Counted from the stretch's first letter, positions 1-5,339 are shown. The stretch is DNA of 5,643 nt from DATKNA01 sp035541595 (GCA_035541595.1 DATKNA010000307.1:1-5643), one strand, 5' to 3'. Made by a program: numbers and translations. The notes: generated by a model from the letters alone, not told the origin.

Positions 1-419
1 AGCTTGACCAGCGGCGACATCGGGTGGACCGGGGTACCCGTCCGGTGCTGCAGGGGCAGCGCGACCCCCTGCTCCCGCAACCGGCGAGCCTGGTCCGCAG
101 CGCGCGTGTCGGCCCAGGTGATGGAGGGCGTGATCGGACGATGATCGCCGTCGATCCCGATCAGGCTGTGCATCGCGGCGCTGAGCGAGAGCCCGGCCAC
201 GGAGCGGGTCCCCAGATCGCGGACCACGGATCGGACCGCGTCGTCGACCGCCGCGCGGACTGTGTCCGGGTCCTGGACCGCGGCCCCGGGCTCGGGCTGC
301 AGCAGCGGGTAGCCCTTGCTCGCCTGGGCGTGAATCCGCCCGGACGCGTCGTACGCGATGACCTTGGTGGCCGTCGTCCCGATGTCGACCCCGAGGACGA
401 CGTCGCCGGTGCGGGCCAC
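1..419 (-). CDS. gntK: FGGY-family carbohydrate kinase, gluconokinase type (N-terminal 139 residues; 3' end beyond the window)
   Basis: The family phosphorylates gluconate with ATP to 6-phosphogluconate in the cytoplasm, feeding the pentose phosphate pathway. The visible part is the first actin-like (FGGY_N) domain. It has the phosphate-binding motif LGVDIGTTATK at residues 9-19, then a YPLLQPEPGAAVQDP stretch, SLSAAMHSLIGID near 79-91, PSITWADTR near 98-106, and RTGTPVHPMSPLVKL ending at the window edge. The AMHSLI, TPSITWAD and RTGTPxHPMSPL signatures match my recollection of Bacillus-type GntK rather than xylulokinase, glycerol kinase or LsrK. The GTG start at 419 is chosen because GVDIGTT follows directly, as is usual at the N-terminus. 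It lies 3 bases after the stop of the resolvase-like gene and has no strong Shine-Dalgarno site, so translational coupling is likely. The C-terminal ATPase half cannot be seen. Substrate is inferred from the family. Confidence 0.9.
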   Translation of the reverse strand, partial: MARTGDVVLGVDIGTTATKVIAYDASGRIHAQASKGYPLLQPEPGAAVQDPDTVRAAVDDAVRSVVRDLGTRSVAGLSLSAAMHSLIGIDGDHRPITPSITWADTRAADQARRLREQGVALPLQHRTGTPVHPMSPLVK

Positions 420-422
420 GCC

Positions 423-758
423 TCAGCGGGGCCTGCCCGTCGCCGGCTCCTCGACCGCCACGACCTCGGCGTGCAGGTAGCGGCACAGCAGCCGGACGTC
501 GCAGGGACCGAACCCCGGCACGTGCTCGAGGTGATCCATCCGCGGGACGACGACCTCACTCACCGTGCCCACCCCGAGGGCCCGCGACATCGCTTCGAAC
601 GCTTGCGCGCCGTTGCCGCGGACGTCGGTGAACACACCGGCGAGGTCGTGTCCCTCGCTGTCGACGAAGGTGGCGATCTCGTCCTGCCACCGCTGCGCCT
701 GATCGTCGGGGGCGTCCGGTGGAACCGAGACGTACCCGAAGGCCAGTGGCCGCGCCAT
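423..758 (-). CDS. Small resolvase-fold protein without the catalytic serine (111 aa)
   Basis: The protein resembles the N-terminal domain of serine recombinases. It has a first beta strand FGYVSVPPD (residues 7-15), a following helix rich in Q, R and E, a second strand GHDLAGVFTDV, and a third strand SEVVVPRMDHLEHVPG, which matches the usual 'vvv..ldRL.R' strand. The family motif is G-Y-x-R-V-S; here it reads G-Y-V-S-V-P, so both the first arginine and the nucleophilic serine are missing. There is no helix-turn-helix DNA-binding domain. It is therefore unlikely to recombine DNA and may be a regulatory or structural derivative; similar short 'recombinase family' proteins are common in actinomycetes. 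The ATG at 758 is chosen because GGGGAG (768-773) sits 9 bases upstream. The ATG at 767 touches that site, and the frame, open back to 908, shows no family similarity. Its role with the gluconokinase 3 bases downstream is unknown. Confidence 0.72.
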   Translation of the reverse strand: MARPLAFGYVSVPPDAPDDQAQRWQDEIATFVDSEGHDLAGVFTDVRGNGAQAFEAMSRALGVGTVSEVVVPRMDHLEHVPGFGPCDVRLLCRYLHAEVVAVEEPATGRPR

Positions 759-767
759 GCCGTCCAT

Positions 768-773
768 CTCCCC
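768..773 (-). promoter_or_regulatory. Ribosome binding site that decides the start at 758
   Basis: GGGGAG on the minus strand lies 9 bases before the ATG at 758 and directly abuts the in-frame ATG at 767. The spacing favours 758. The site is also one arm of a short dyad (769-779, TCCCC-T-GGGGA), so it could be partly masked in the mRNA. Confidence 0.5.
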
Positions 774-785
774 TGGGGAACCGAT

Positions 786-800
786 GCCACGCATCGTGGC
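786..800. repeat. Perfect inverted repeat in the ureC to resolvase-like gene gap
   Basis: On the plus strand GCCACG (786-791) and CGTGGC (795-800) are exact inverse complements with a 3-base loop. An overlapping alternative, CGATG (782-786) with CATCG (792-796), is also exact. The dyad lies about 28 bases before the start at 758 and about 140 bases after the ureC stop. It could be an operator or an RNA hairpin in the leader of the resolvase-like/gluconokinase pair. There is no U-run, so I do not call it a terminator. The rest of the gap (759-939) shows no convincing -35/-10 pair. Confidence 0.35.
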
Positions 801-939
801 GAACCCCACAGTACCCACGTCCACGCACCCCTCGCGCACCAGTCGGCTGCCACACCGGATCGTGACCCGATCGCGACCGGCCCGCCACCACCCCGCGACG
901 GACCACATCGTGCCTGTTCACAAGGGGTGGAGCAGTGGA

Positions 940-2646
940 CTACAGATGGTACATCCGGGTCAGGGGCACCCGGTCGGCCGGTTGCGCCCGCAGCTCTTCC
1001 CCGTCCAGCGTCACCCGGCGACCCCCGGCGTCCACCCTGACGGCACCCCGACGGTCGTTCCCCCGCAGCATCGAGGAGAGGCCCACCGTGCGCGTGCCGC
1101 GCACCGCCACGCGTCGCCGCCGGGTGGGCACCGCGTCGCCCCCGGCACGCGCCGCCGCAGCGTTGACGAACACCACCGAGACCTCCGTCGGCGCCGCCCC
1201 GGAGCCGGCGAACTGCGGCCCGAGCACCAACGGCTGGGCGGTGTCCACGGCCGCGTTGGGGTCGCCGACGGTAGCCCAGGCGGGCAGCCCGGCCTTGAGG
1301 ACGTAGGCCGGCTTCGCCCCGAACCAGGCCGGCTGCCAGAGGACGAGGTCGGCGAGCTTGCCCACCTCCAGCGATCCGACCTCGTGATCGATCCCGTGCG
1401 TGATCGCGGGGTTGATCGTCAGTTTGGCCAGGTAGCGCAGCACACGGGCGTTGTCGTCACCGTCCGGCCCGCCGTGGTCGCCGGGCAAGGGGCCCCGGGC
1501 CGCCTTGGCCAGTCCCGCCATGGCGAACGTCCGGCGGACCGTCTCGCCGGCCCGTCCCATGCCCTGCGCGTCGGAGGAGGTCACCGGGATGACCCCGACG
1601 TCGTGCAGGACGGTCTCCGCGGCCATGGTGGCAGCTCTGACGCGGTCCCGGGCCAGGCGGAGCTGGGAGGGGACCACGGCATCGAGCCCGTGCACGGCCA
1701 CGATCATGGCCTCGTGCTCCGCGACGGCGTCACGGGCGAACGGGAGGGTCGGGTTGGTGGACGAGCCGATGACGTTCGGCACGCCGGCGAGCTCGAGGAC
1801 GTTCGGCACGTGTCCTCCCCCGCAGCCCTCGACGTGATAGGCGTGCACGCTGCGACCGCCGACCACGGCCAGGGTGTCCTCGAGCGCGAGGTTCTCGTTG
1901 AGCCCGTCGGTGTGCAGGCACACCTGGACGTCGTGCTCGTCGGCGACCCCCAGCGCGGTGTCCAGGCTGCGGCGATGGGCACCGAAGTCCTCGTGCACCT
2001 TGAACGCGCACACGCCCGACTCGAGCGCCTCGAGCAACGGCTCGGGCCGGGACGACGAGCCGCGGCCGAGGAATCCGACGTTGACCGGCCAGGCGTCGAA
2101 GGCGCGGTACGCCGCCCGCAGTCCCCATCCGGTGTTGACGCCGGGCCCCCAGAAGGGCCCGAACTCCTGCCCGAGCAGGGTCGTGACGCCGCTCGCCAAC
2201 GCCGCCTCGCAGACCCGTGGCGACAACAGGTGCACGTGCGTGTCGACGACGCCCGGCGTCGCGATCAGCCCCTCCCCCGGGATGACGATCGTCGACGTCC
2301 CGACGACCACGTCGACGCCGTCGGTGGTGTCCGGGTTACCCGCGCGGCCGATGCCGCTCACCCGGCCCTCCCGGACGCCGATGCTGACCGCACGCACGCC
2401 AAGCGCGGGGTCGAGGAGCAGGACGTTGGTGATGACGAGGTCGCACGACTCCCGGGTGGGGACCGCGCGCAGGCCGATGCCGTCCCGGGCGGTCTTGCCG
2501 AACCCGGCGAGCAGCGCGAAGCCGTCGTCCGGTTCGGGCGCGCCCTCGGGCGCCGGCTCGACCCGGACGACGAGACCGGTGTCGCCCAACCGGACCCGGT
2601 CGCCGGACCGGAGGACGACGCCATGGTGGTGCGGCCGGCCGCTCAC
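940..2646 (-). CDS. ureC: Urease alpha subunit (UreC-like), divergent active site, 568 aa
   Basis: Catalytic subunit of the nickel amidohydrolase urease, which hydrolyses urea to ammonia and carbamate in the cytoplasm. Length and order match UreC: N-terminal VLRSGDRVRLGDTGL, the TIM-barrel, and C-terminal LTRMYHL. Compared with Klebsiella numbering the metal ligands are all present: H137 and H139 in DTHVH, K216 and H218 in FKVHED (K216 being the carbamylated lysine), H245, H271 in HVEG, and D359 in TSSDAQ. Catalytic H319 (His320) and R335 (Arg336) are kept. Changes: flap Cys319 is V318, His321 is G320, and the loop between HxH and the lysine is 4 residues shorter, with GQEFGP replacing the usual GGGTGP and no CTPG. 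The GTG start at 2646 overlaps the UreAB stop by four bases (GTGA), with GGGGAG 5 bases upstream. No accessory genes are visible. Membership of the family is secure; urea as substrate is not. Confidence 0.92.
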   Translation of the reverse strand: MSGRPHHHGVVLRSGDRVRLGDTGLVVRVEPAPEGAPEPDDGFALLAGFGKTARDGIGLRAVPTRESCDLVITNVLLLDPALGVRAVSIGVREGRVSGIGRAGNPDTTDGVDVVVGTSTIVIPGEGLIATPGVVDTHVHLLSPRVCEAALASGVTTLLGQEFGPFWGPGVNTGWGLRAAYRAFDAWPVNVGFLGRGSSSRPEPLLEALESGVCAFKVHEDFGAHRRSLDTALGVADEHDVQVCLHTDGLNENLALEDTLAVVGGRSVHAYHVEGCGGGHVPNVLELAGVPNVIGSSTNPTLPFARDAVAEHEAMIVAVHGLDAVVPSQLRLARDRVRAATMAAETVLHDVGVIPVTSSDAQGMGRAGETVRRTFAMAGLAKAARGPLPGDHGGPDGDDNARVLRYLAKLTINPAITHGIDHEVGSLEVGKLADLVLWQPAWFGAKPAYVLKAGLPAWATVGDPNAAVDTAQPLVLGPQFAGSGAAPTEVSVVFVNAAAARAGGDAVPTRRRRVAVRGTRTVGLSSMLRGNDRRGAVRVDAGGRRVTLDGEELRAQPADRVPLTRMYHL

Positions 2647-3383
2647 CCCTGCTCCCCGCCGGACCCGCCGCCGGACCCCCCGTCGGACCCCCCGTCGGTC
2701 AGGTAGCCGAACGCGCGGGCGCGCTCGAGCGCGGCCTCTCGGGCACCCGGCGCGTCGAGGGGCCCGTCGACGAGGCCGGAGAAGCCGATCACGACGCGCC
2801 GTCCCCCGACGGGCACGAGCCGGACGTCGACCGCGACGCCGGGGTCGAAGCGGACGGTGCGGCCCGCGGGGATCGCGAGGTGTCGTCCGTACGCGGCCGC
2901 CCGGTCGAAGCGCAACCGGGGGTTGGCCTCGAAGAAGTGGAAATGGCTCGACACCGACACCGGAACCCGGGCCGTGTTGACCACCGTCACGGCCACGAGG
3001 TCGCCGTCCGGCGTCGTGGGAGGTCCGGGCTCGTCGGGACCGGGGATGACCGCGCCCGGGGCGGCGTCGCCGAGCCAGCCGCCACCGATCGGGTCGTCGA
3101 CGACGACCAGCCGGCTGCCGTCGTCGAAGACGGCCTCGACCATCACCTCGGTGACGATGTCCGCGACGCCCGGCAGGACGTCGTCCGGGCCGAGCACCCC
3201 CCGGCCGGCCGCGAGGGCCTCGGCGTGCCGGGCACCGTCGCGAGCCGCCTCGCAGACGGTGTCGGCGACGAGCGCGATCGTCTCCGGGACGTTGAGCAGC
3301 AGTCCGCGCGCCCGCCGCGTCCGGGCGAGTTCGGCCGCGGTGAAGAGCAGGAGCCGGTCACGCTCCGTGGGGGTGAGCAGCAT
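2643..3383 (-). CDS. ureAB: Fused urease gamma-beta subunit (UreA-UreB), 246 aa
   Basis: Structural small subunit of urease, formed by the gamma and beta chains fused in one polypeptide, an arrangement known from Helicobacter UreA. Residues 1-99 are the gamma part: MLLTPTERDRLLLFTAAELA, ARGLLLNVPETIALV, GVADIVTEVMVEAVFDDGS and VVDDPI. Residues about 109-228 are the beta part: PGAVIPG, VTVVNTARVPVSVSSHFHFF, NPRLRFDR, IPAGRTVRFDPG and GRRVVIGFSGLVDGPL. A tail from 229 on is made of GGSx units. The ATG at 3383 is chosen because the gamma domain begins exactly there, with GGGGGAG 9 bases upstream. The frame stays open far upstream to 4049, but that part overlaps the dehydrogenase gene and shows no domain. 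The stop overlaps the ureC GTG start, so the two subunits should be made in equal amounts. Confidence 0.93.
   Translation of the reverse strand: MLLTPTERDRLLLFTAAELARTRRARGLLLNVPETIALVADTVCEAARDGARHAEALAAGRGVLGPDDVLPGVADIVTEVMVEAVFDDGSRLVVVDDPIGGGWLGDAAPGAVIPGPDEPGPPTTPDGDLVAVTVVNTARVPVSVSSHFHFFEANPRLRFDRAAAYGRHLAIPAGRTVRFDPGVAVDVRLVPVGGRRVVIGFSGLVDGPLDAPGAREAALERARAFGYLTDGGSDGGSGGGSGGEQG
2658..2700. repeat. 12-bp tandem repeat, about 3.5 copies, coding a Gly-Ser tail
   Basis: Units GCCGGACCCGCC (2658), GCCGGACCCCCC (2670), GTCGGACCCCCC (2682) and a partial GTCGGTC (2694) follow each other without spacers. On the minus strand each unit codes for four residues (GGSD, GGSG, GGSG) at the C-terminus of the urease gamma-beta protein, ending 12 bases before its stop codon. 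The unit length is a multiple of three, so copy-number change would lengthen or shorten the tail without a frameshift. Confidence 0.75.
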
Positions 3384-3455
3384 CCGGGCATTCTCCCCCG
3401 TCCACACCCGCCCCTCGTCCCGGACCGGCCACGTCACGCACGGATGAGGTCGCGG

Positions 3456-3480
3456 TCCGATCTCGGGGTCGGATTCGACC
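3456..3480. repeat. Overlapping weak hairpins just after the dehydrogenase stop
   Basis: GGTCG (3467-3471) pairs with CGACC (3476-3480) around a 4-base loop. Alternatively TCCGA (3456-3460) pairs with TCGGA (3469-3473). They sit immediately downstream of the dehydrogenase stop in the 98-base gap before the urease genes. Stems are only 5 bp with no U-run, so at most they are a partial attenuator or processing site. Nothing else, including a promoter, stands out in this gap. Confidence 0.25.
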
Positions 3481-3481
3481 G

Positions 3482-4627
3482 TCAGGACGCGGCTTCCAAC
3501 ACCGCGACCAGGTCCTCCCGGCGGAGCCGGACCGGATTGCCCTGCATGCTGCTCGACCCGGCAGCCTTCTCCGCGACCTCGACGAACTGTGCCGGGGCGA
3601 GGCCCATCGCGCCCAGCGGTGACACATGCAGCGCGGCCACCGTGTCGCGCACCCAGTCGACCCCTTCGTCGAGGGTCGCGTCGTCGCGTCCGGTCAGCAG
3701 ACGGGCGACGTGGGCGTAGCGGGCCAGCGCCGGCGAGCCCGGCTCGTGCTCGCGCAGCGCCTGCACGTTGGCCCGGACGACGGGTGCGAGCAGCGCGGCG
3801 CACACGGCCCCGTGCGGCGCGTCGACCAGCCCGCCGATGACGCCCGCGAGACCGTGCACGGCACCGAGCTTGGCGTTGGCGAGGGCCACCCCCCCGAAGA
3901 GGCTGCACAGCGACATGTCCTCGCGGGCCTCCCGGTCGTCGCCGCGGGCGTAGGCGCGGCGCAGCGCCCGGGCACCGCGGCGTAGGCCCTCGGTGGCGAC
4001 GGCGTCGGTCGCCGGGTTGGCCCGCCGTGACACGTACGGTTCCAGGCATTGCGTCAGGGCGTCCAGACCGCTGCTCGCCGTCACCGCGGGCGGGCAGGTC
4101 ATCGTGAGCAGCGGGTCGACCAGCGCCACCGCGGCCAGCATGGACGGGCTGCGGATGCTCGCCTTGATCCCGTGCTCGGCGGATCGCAGGGTGGCGTTCG
4201 CCGTCGCCTCGGCGCCCGTCCCCGCGGTCGTGGGCACGGCGACGAACGGGAGGGGCGGCCGCTCGATGGGCATCCCCCGACCCACGACCTCGAGATGGTC
4301 CATCGGATCCGTCCCGTTGCCGAGCAGGACCGCCATGGCCTTGCCCAGGTCCAGCACACTGCCCCCGCCGATCGCGACGACCACGTCCGGGCCGGCGGCC
4401 CTCCCCTCCCGCATCGCCTCACGGACGTCGTCCACGGTCGGCTCGTGCGCGACCGTCACGACGGCGACGGGATCGATGCCGTCCAGCAGGCGGCGGTGGC
4501 GGGACGGCTCGCGACCCGTGCACAGCAGCACGCCCCGGCCGAGTGCGGGCAGCAGACCGCCGAGTTCGTCCGCACGGCCAGGACCGAAGATCACCCGCCG
4601 GGGCAGCGCGAGGTCGAAGGCGGTCAC
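3482..4627 (-). CDS. Iron-type (group III) alcohol dehydrogenase, 381 aa
   Basis: NAD(P)-dependent oxidation of an alcohol, or reduction of an aldehyde, in the cytoplasm; length matches the Fe-ADH family. The N-terminal Rossmann-like half holds the dinucleotide motif AIGGGSVLDLGKA (85-97) and the PTTAGTGAE signature (132-140). The C-terminal helical half carries the metal site: D189 in SGLDALTQ, H258 in GAVHGLAG and H272 in APHGAVC. The usual fourth ligand (D-x-x-x-H) is glutamine, Q193. DALxQ variants occur within the family, so this marks a subgroup rather than clear inactivation. The motif GGGSVLDLGKA differs from the GGGSTTGLAKA pattern I associate with maleylacetate reductases. The GTG start at 4627 overlaps the upstream ABM stop by 4 bases (GTGA) with GAGGA 6 bases upstream, indicating coupled translation. 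Its substrate cannot be told from sequence. Confidence 0.9.
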   Translation of the reverse strand: MTAFDLALPRRVIFGPGRADELGGLLPALGRGVLLCTGREPSRHRRLLDGIDPVAVVTVAHEPTVDDVREAMREGRAAGPDVVVAIGGGSVLDLGKAMAVLLGNGTDPMDHLEVVGRGMPIERPPLPFVAVPTTAGTGAEATANATLRSAEHGIKASIRSPSMLAAVALVDPLLTMTCPPAVTASSGLDALTQCLEPYVSRRANPATDAVATEGLRRGARALRRAYARGDDREAREDMSLCSLFGGVALANAKLGAVHGLAGVIGGLVDAPHGAVCAALLAPVVRANVQALREHEPGSPALARYAHVARLLTGRDDATLDEGVDWVRDTVAALHVSPLGAMGLAPAQFVEVAEKAAGSSSMQGNPVRLRREDLVAVLEAAS

Positions 4628-4929
4628 CAGCCGTCCTCGGCGGGGAACGCGGCCCCGAACCGGGTCGAAGCTCGCGGCTGCGCCATCATGTCGGCGACGG
4701 CGTCCCGCCAGCGGGCATAGTGTGCGGTCCGCTTGTGGGCATCTGCGGCGGACTGGTCGAGGTACACCTCGGTGAGCACGAGGTGCGCGGGGTCACCCTC
4801 CTCCTGCAGGACGTCGAAACGGCGCACGCCGGTCTCCTCCAGCGACGCCGCGGCATTGCGGCGGGTCTCCGCGAGGAACGCCTCCACGTCCTCCGGCTTG
4901 ACGTGCACATGCACGTGGACCACGAGCAT
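4624..4929 (-). CDS. ABM-domain (LsrG-like) small protein, 101 aa
   Basis: A single antibiotic-biosynthesis-monooxygenase domain of the ferredoxin-like dimeric alpha/beta barrel type. Visible landmarks are the first strand LVVHVHVHVKPEDVEAFL (residues 2-19), the central RFDVLQEE (37-44), a strand LVLTEVYLD, and the helix motif AHKRTAHYARWRD (64-76), followed by a short C-terminal extension. The RFDVLQ plus HKxTxHY pair resembles LsrG, the autoinducer-2-phosphate isomerase, and also many unassigned quinol-oxidising or isomerase-like members. It overlaps the alcohol dehydrogenase by four bases, so the two probably act on one pathway, perhaps on a carbonyl intermediate. The ATG at 4929 is chosen because AGGAGG lies 5 bases upstream; the adjacent in-frame GTG at 4932 is only 2 bases from it. 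The family is clear, the reaction is not. Confidence 0.85.
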   Translation of the reverse strand: MLVVHVHVHVKPEDVEAFLAETRRNAAASLEETGVRRFDVLQEEGDPAHLVLTEVYLDQSAADAHKRTAHYARWRDAVADMMAQPRASTRFGAAFPAEDGW

Positions 4930-4934
4930 CACGA

Positions 4935-4940
4935 CCTCCT
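4935..4940 (-). promoter_or_regulatory. Consensus ribosome binding site for the ABM-dehydrogenase pair
   Basis: AGGAGG on the minus strand, 5 bases before the ATG at 4929. It is the best Shine-Dalgarno match in the window and decides between that ATG and the GTG three bases upstream. It overlaps the end of the direct repeat at 4937-4950. Confidence 0.7.
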
Positions 4941-4975
4941 ACGCCGGCCCGGTCCGGATGGTCCTGCGCCGGCCC
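4937..4975. repeat. Pair of 14-bp direct repeats upstream of the ABM gene
   Basis: TCCTACGCCGGCCC (4937-4950) and TCCTGCGCCGGCCC (4962-4975) match at 13 of 14 bases and are spaced 25 bases start to start. They lie in the leader of the ABM-dehydrogenase pair, and the proximal copy includes part of the ribosome binding site. They could be a paired operator, but GC-rich chance similarity is possible. No clear -35/-10 pair is visible between 4941 and 5026. Confidence 0.4.
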
Positions 4976-5026
4976 GCTCCCACCCCACCACCGCGTCCCA
5001 CGGCGCGAGATGCCGTCGGGGCGGGG

Positions 5027-5059
5027 CTCACCGGCCGTCGGATCCCGACGTCCGGTGAG
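5027..5059 (-). terminator. Strong hairpin after the DUF1918 gene, probable terminator
   Basis: A nearly perfect 33-base dyad: an outer 8-bp stem CTCACCGG (5027-5034) with CCGGTGAG (5052-5059), one mismatch, then an inner 6-bp stem CGTCGG (5036-5041) with CCGACG (5045-5050) around a 3-base loop. It starts 25 bases downstream of the DUF1918 stop at 5085. There is no U-tract, which is common for terminators in high-GC actinomycetes. It separates the DJ-1/DUF1918 pair from the ABM-dehydrogenase-urease group. An operator role is possible, since it also lies about 100 bases upstream of the ABM start. Confidence 0.6.
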
Positions 5060-5084
5060 CGCCGCCGCGCGACCGTTCGGCGGG

Positions 5085-5288
5085 TCAGCCCGCAGGGTCC
5101 GCCGCGTCCTCGCCGAGCAGGTGCGTGTCCGAGCCCGGGAAGCACAGCGACTCCTGGCCGTCGGACCACCTCACGAGGTACGGCGGGGAGCCGTCGGGAT
5201 GCGATACCTCAAGGATCTCGCCGATCCGCCGGGGGGCGTCCACGTGGGCCCCCTCTGTGACGAGCCGGTCACCGACCTTGGCCTTCAC
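5085..5288 (-). CDS. DUF1918-domain protein, 67 aa
   Basis: A small actinobacterial protein family of unknown function with an SH3-like beta barrel; Mycobacterium tuberculosis Rv2302 is the structurally studied member as I recall. The sequence shows the family pattern: MKAKVGDRLV (1-10), RRIGEILEVSHPDGSPPYLVR (20-40, key residues G23, P35-P36-Y37), W41 and DG at 43-44, then L48 and PGSDTHLL (51-58). A short acidic tail follows. The GTG at 5288 is chosen because KAKVGDRLV is the usual family beginning and GGAGG lies 8 bases upstream. The frame reaches back to 5321, but those residues (MLCRTDVEGDT) are outside the domain. It is 51 bases downstream of the DJ-1-type gene. I assign no function. 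Confidence 0.88.
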   Translation of the reverse strand: MKAKVGDRLVTEGAHVDAPRRIGEILEVSHPDGSPPYLVRWSDGQESLCFPGSDTHLLGEDAADPAG

Positions 5289-5321
5289 GGTGTCTCCCTC
5301 CACGTCTGTCCTGCAGAGCAT

Positions 5322-5337
5322 GCCCGGCGCGCCGGGC
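5322..5337 (-). terminator. Perfect 16-bp palindrome after the DJ-1-type gene
   Basis: GCCCGGCG followed directly by its inverse complement CGCCGGGC. As RNA it would fold to a 6-bp GC stem with a CGCG loop. It begins 2 bases after the stop of the DJ-1/PfpI gene and ends 33 bases before the DUF1918 start, inside a gap of 51 bases. It lacks a U-run. It may be a partial terminator, a processing site, or a symmetric protein-binding site controlling DUF1918. Confidence 0.4.
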
Positions 5338-5339
5338 GA

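Noticed and set aside
423..758. A serine recombinase marking a mobile element or integration site
   Set aside because: The nucleophilic serine and the DNA-binding domain are absent. I saw no flanking attachment repeats, insertion sequence or composition shift.
24..1040. Plus-strand open frame of 338 codons over the gluconokinase and resolvase-like genes
   Set aside because: Antisense shadow in GC-rich DNA. It crosses two genes with clear family motifs on the minus strand and the intergenic gap, with no domain of its own.
757..2706. Plus-strand open frame of 649 codons opposite ureC
   Set aside because: It mirrors the codon periodicity of ureC on the other strand. Its predicted protein is a low-complexity mixture rich in R, G, P, D and V with no recognisable domain.
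1874..2980. Plus-strand open frame of 368 codons over ureC and ureAB
   Set aside because: Composition is S/T/R/P-rich, typical of a frame-shifted shadow; the minus strand codes recognised urease domains over its whole length.
3384..4049. N-terminal extension of the urease gamma-beta protein (frame open to 4049)
   Set aside because: The extension overlaps the dehydrogenase gene in another frame and crosses the intergenic gap. It is arginine-rich without domains, while UreA homology begins exactly at the ATG at 3383 with a good ribosome binding site.
1..4929. An Lsr-type autoinducer-2 system (LsrG-like protein plus FGGY kinase)
   Set aside because: The kinase carries gluconokinase signatures (RTGTPVHPMSPL, TPSITWAD). 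It is separated from the ABM gene by the urease genes, and no LsrF, LsrR or transporter is visible.
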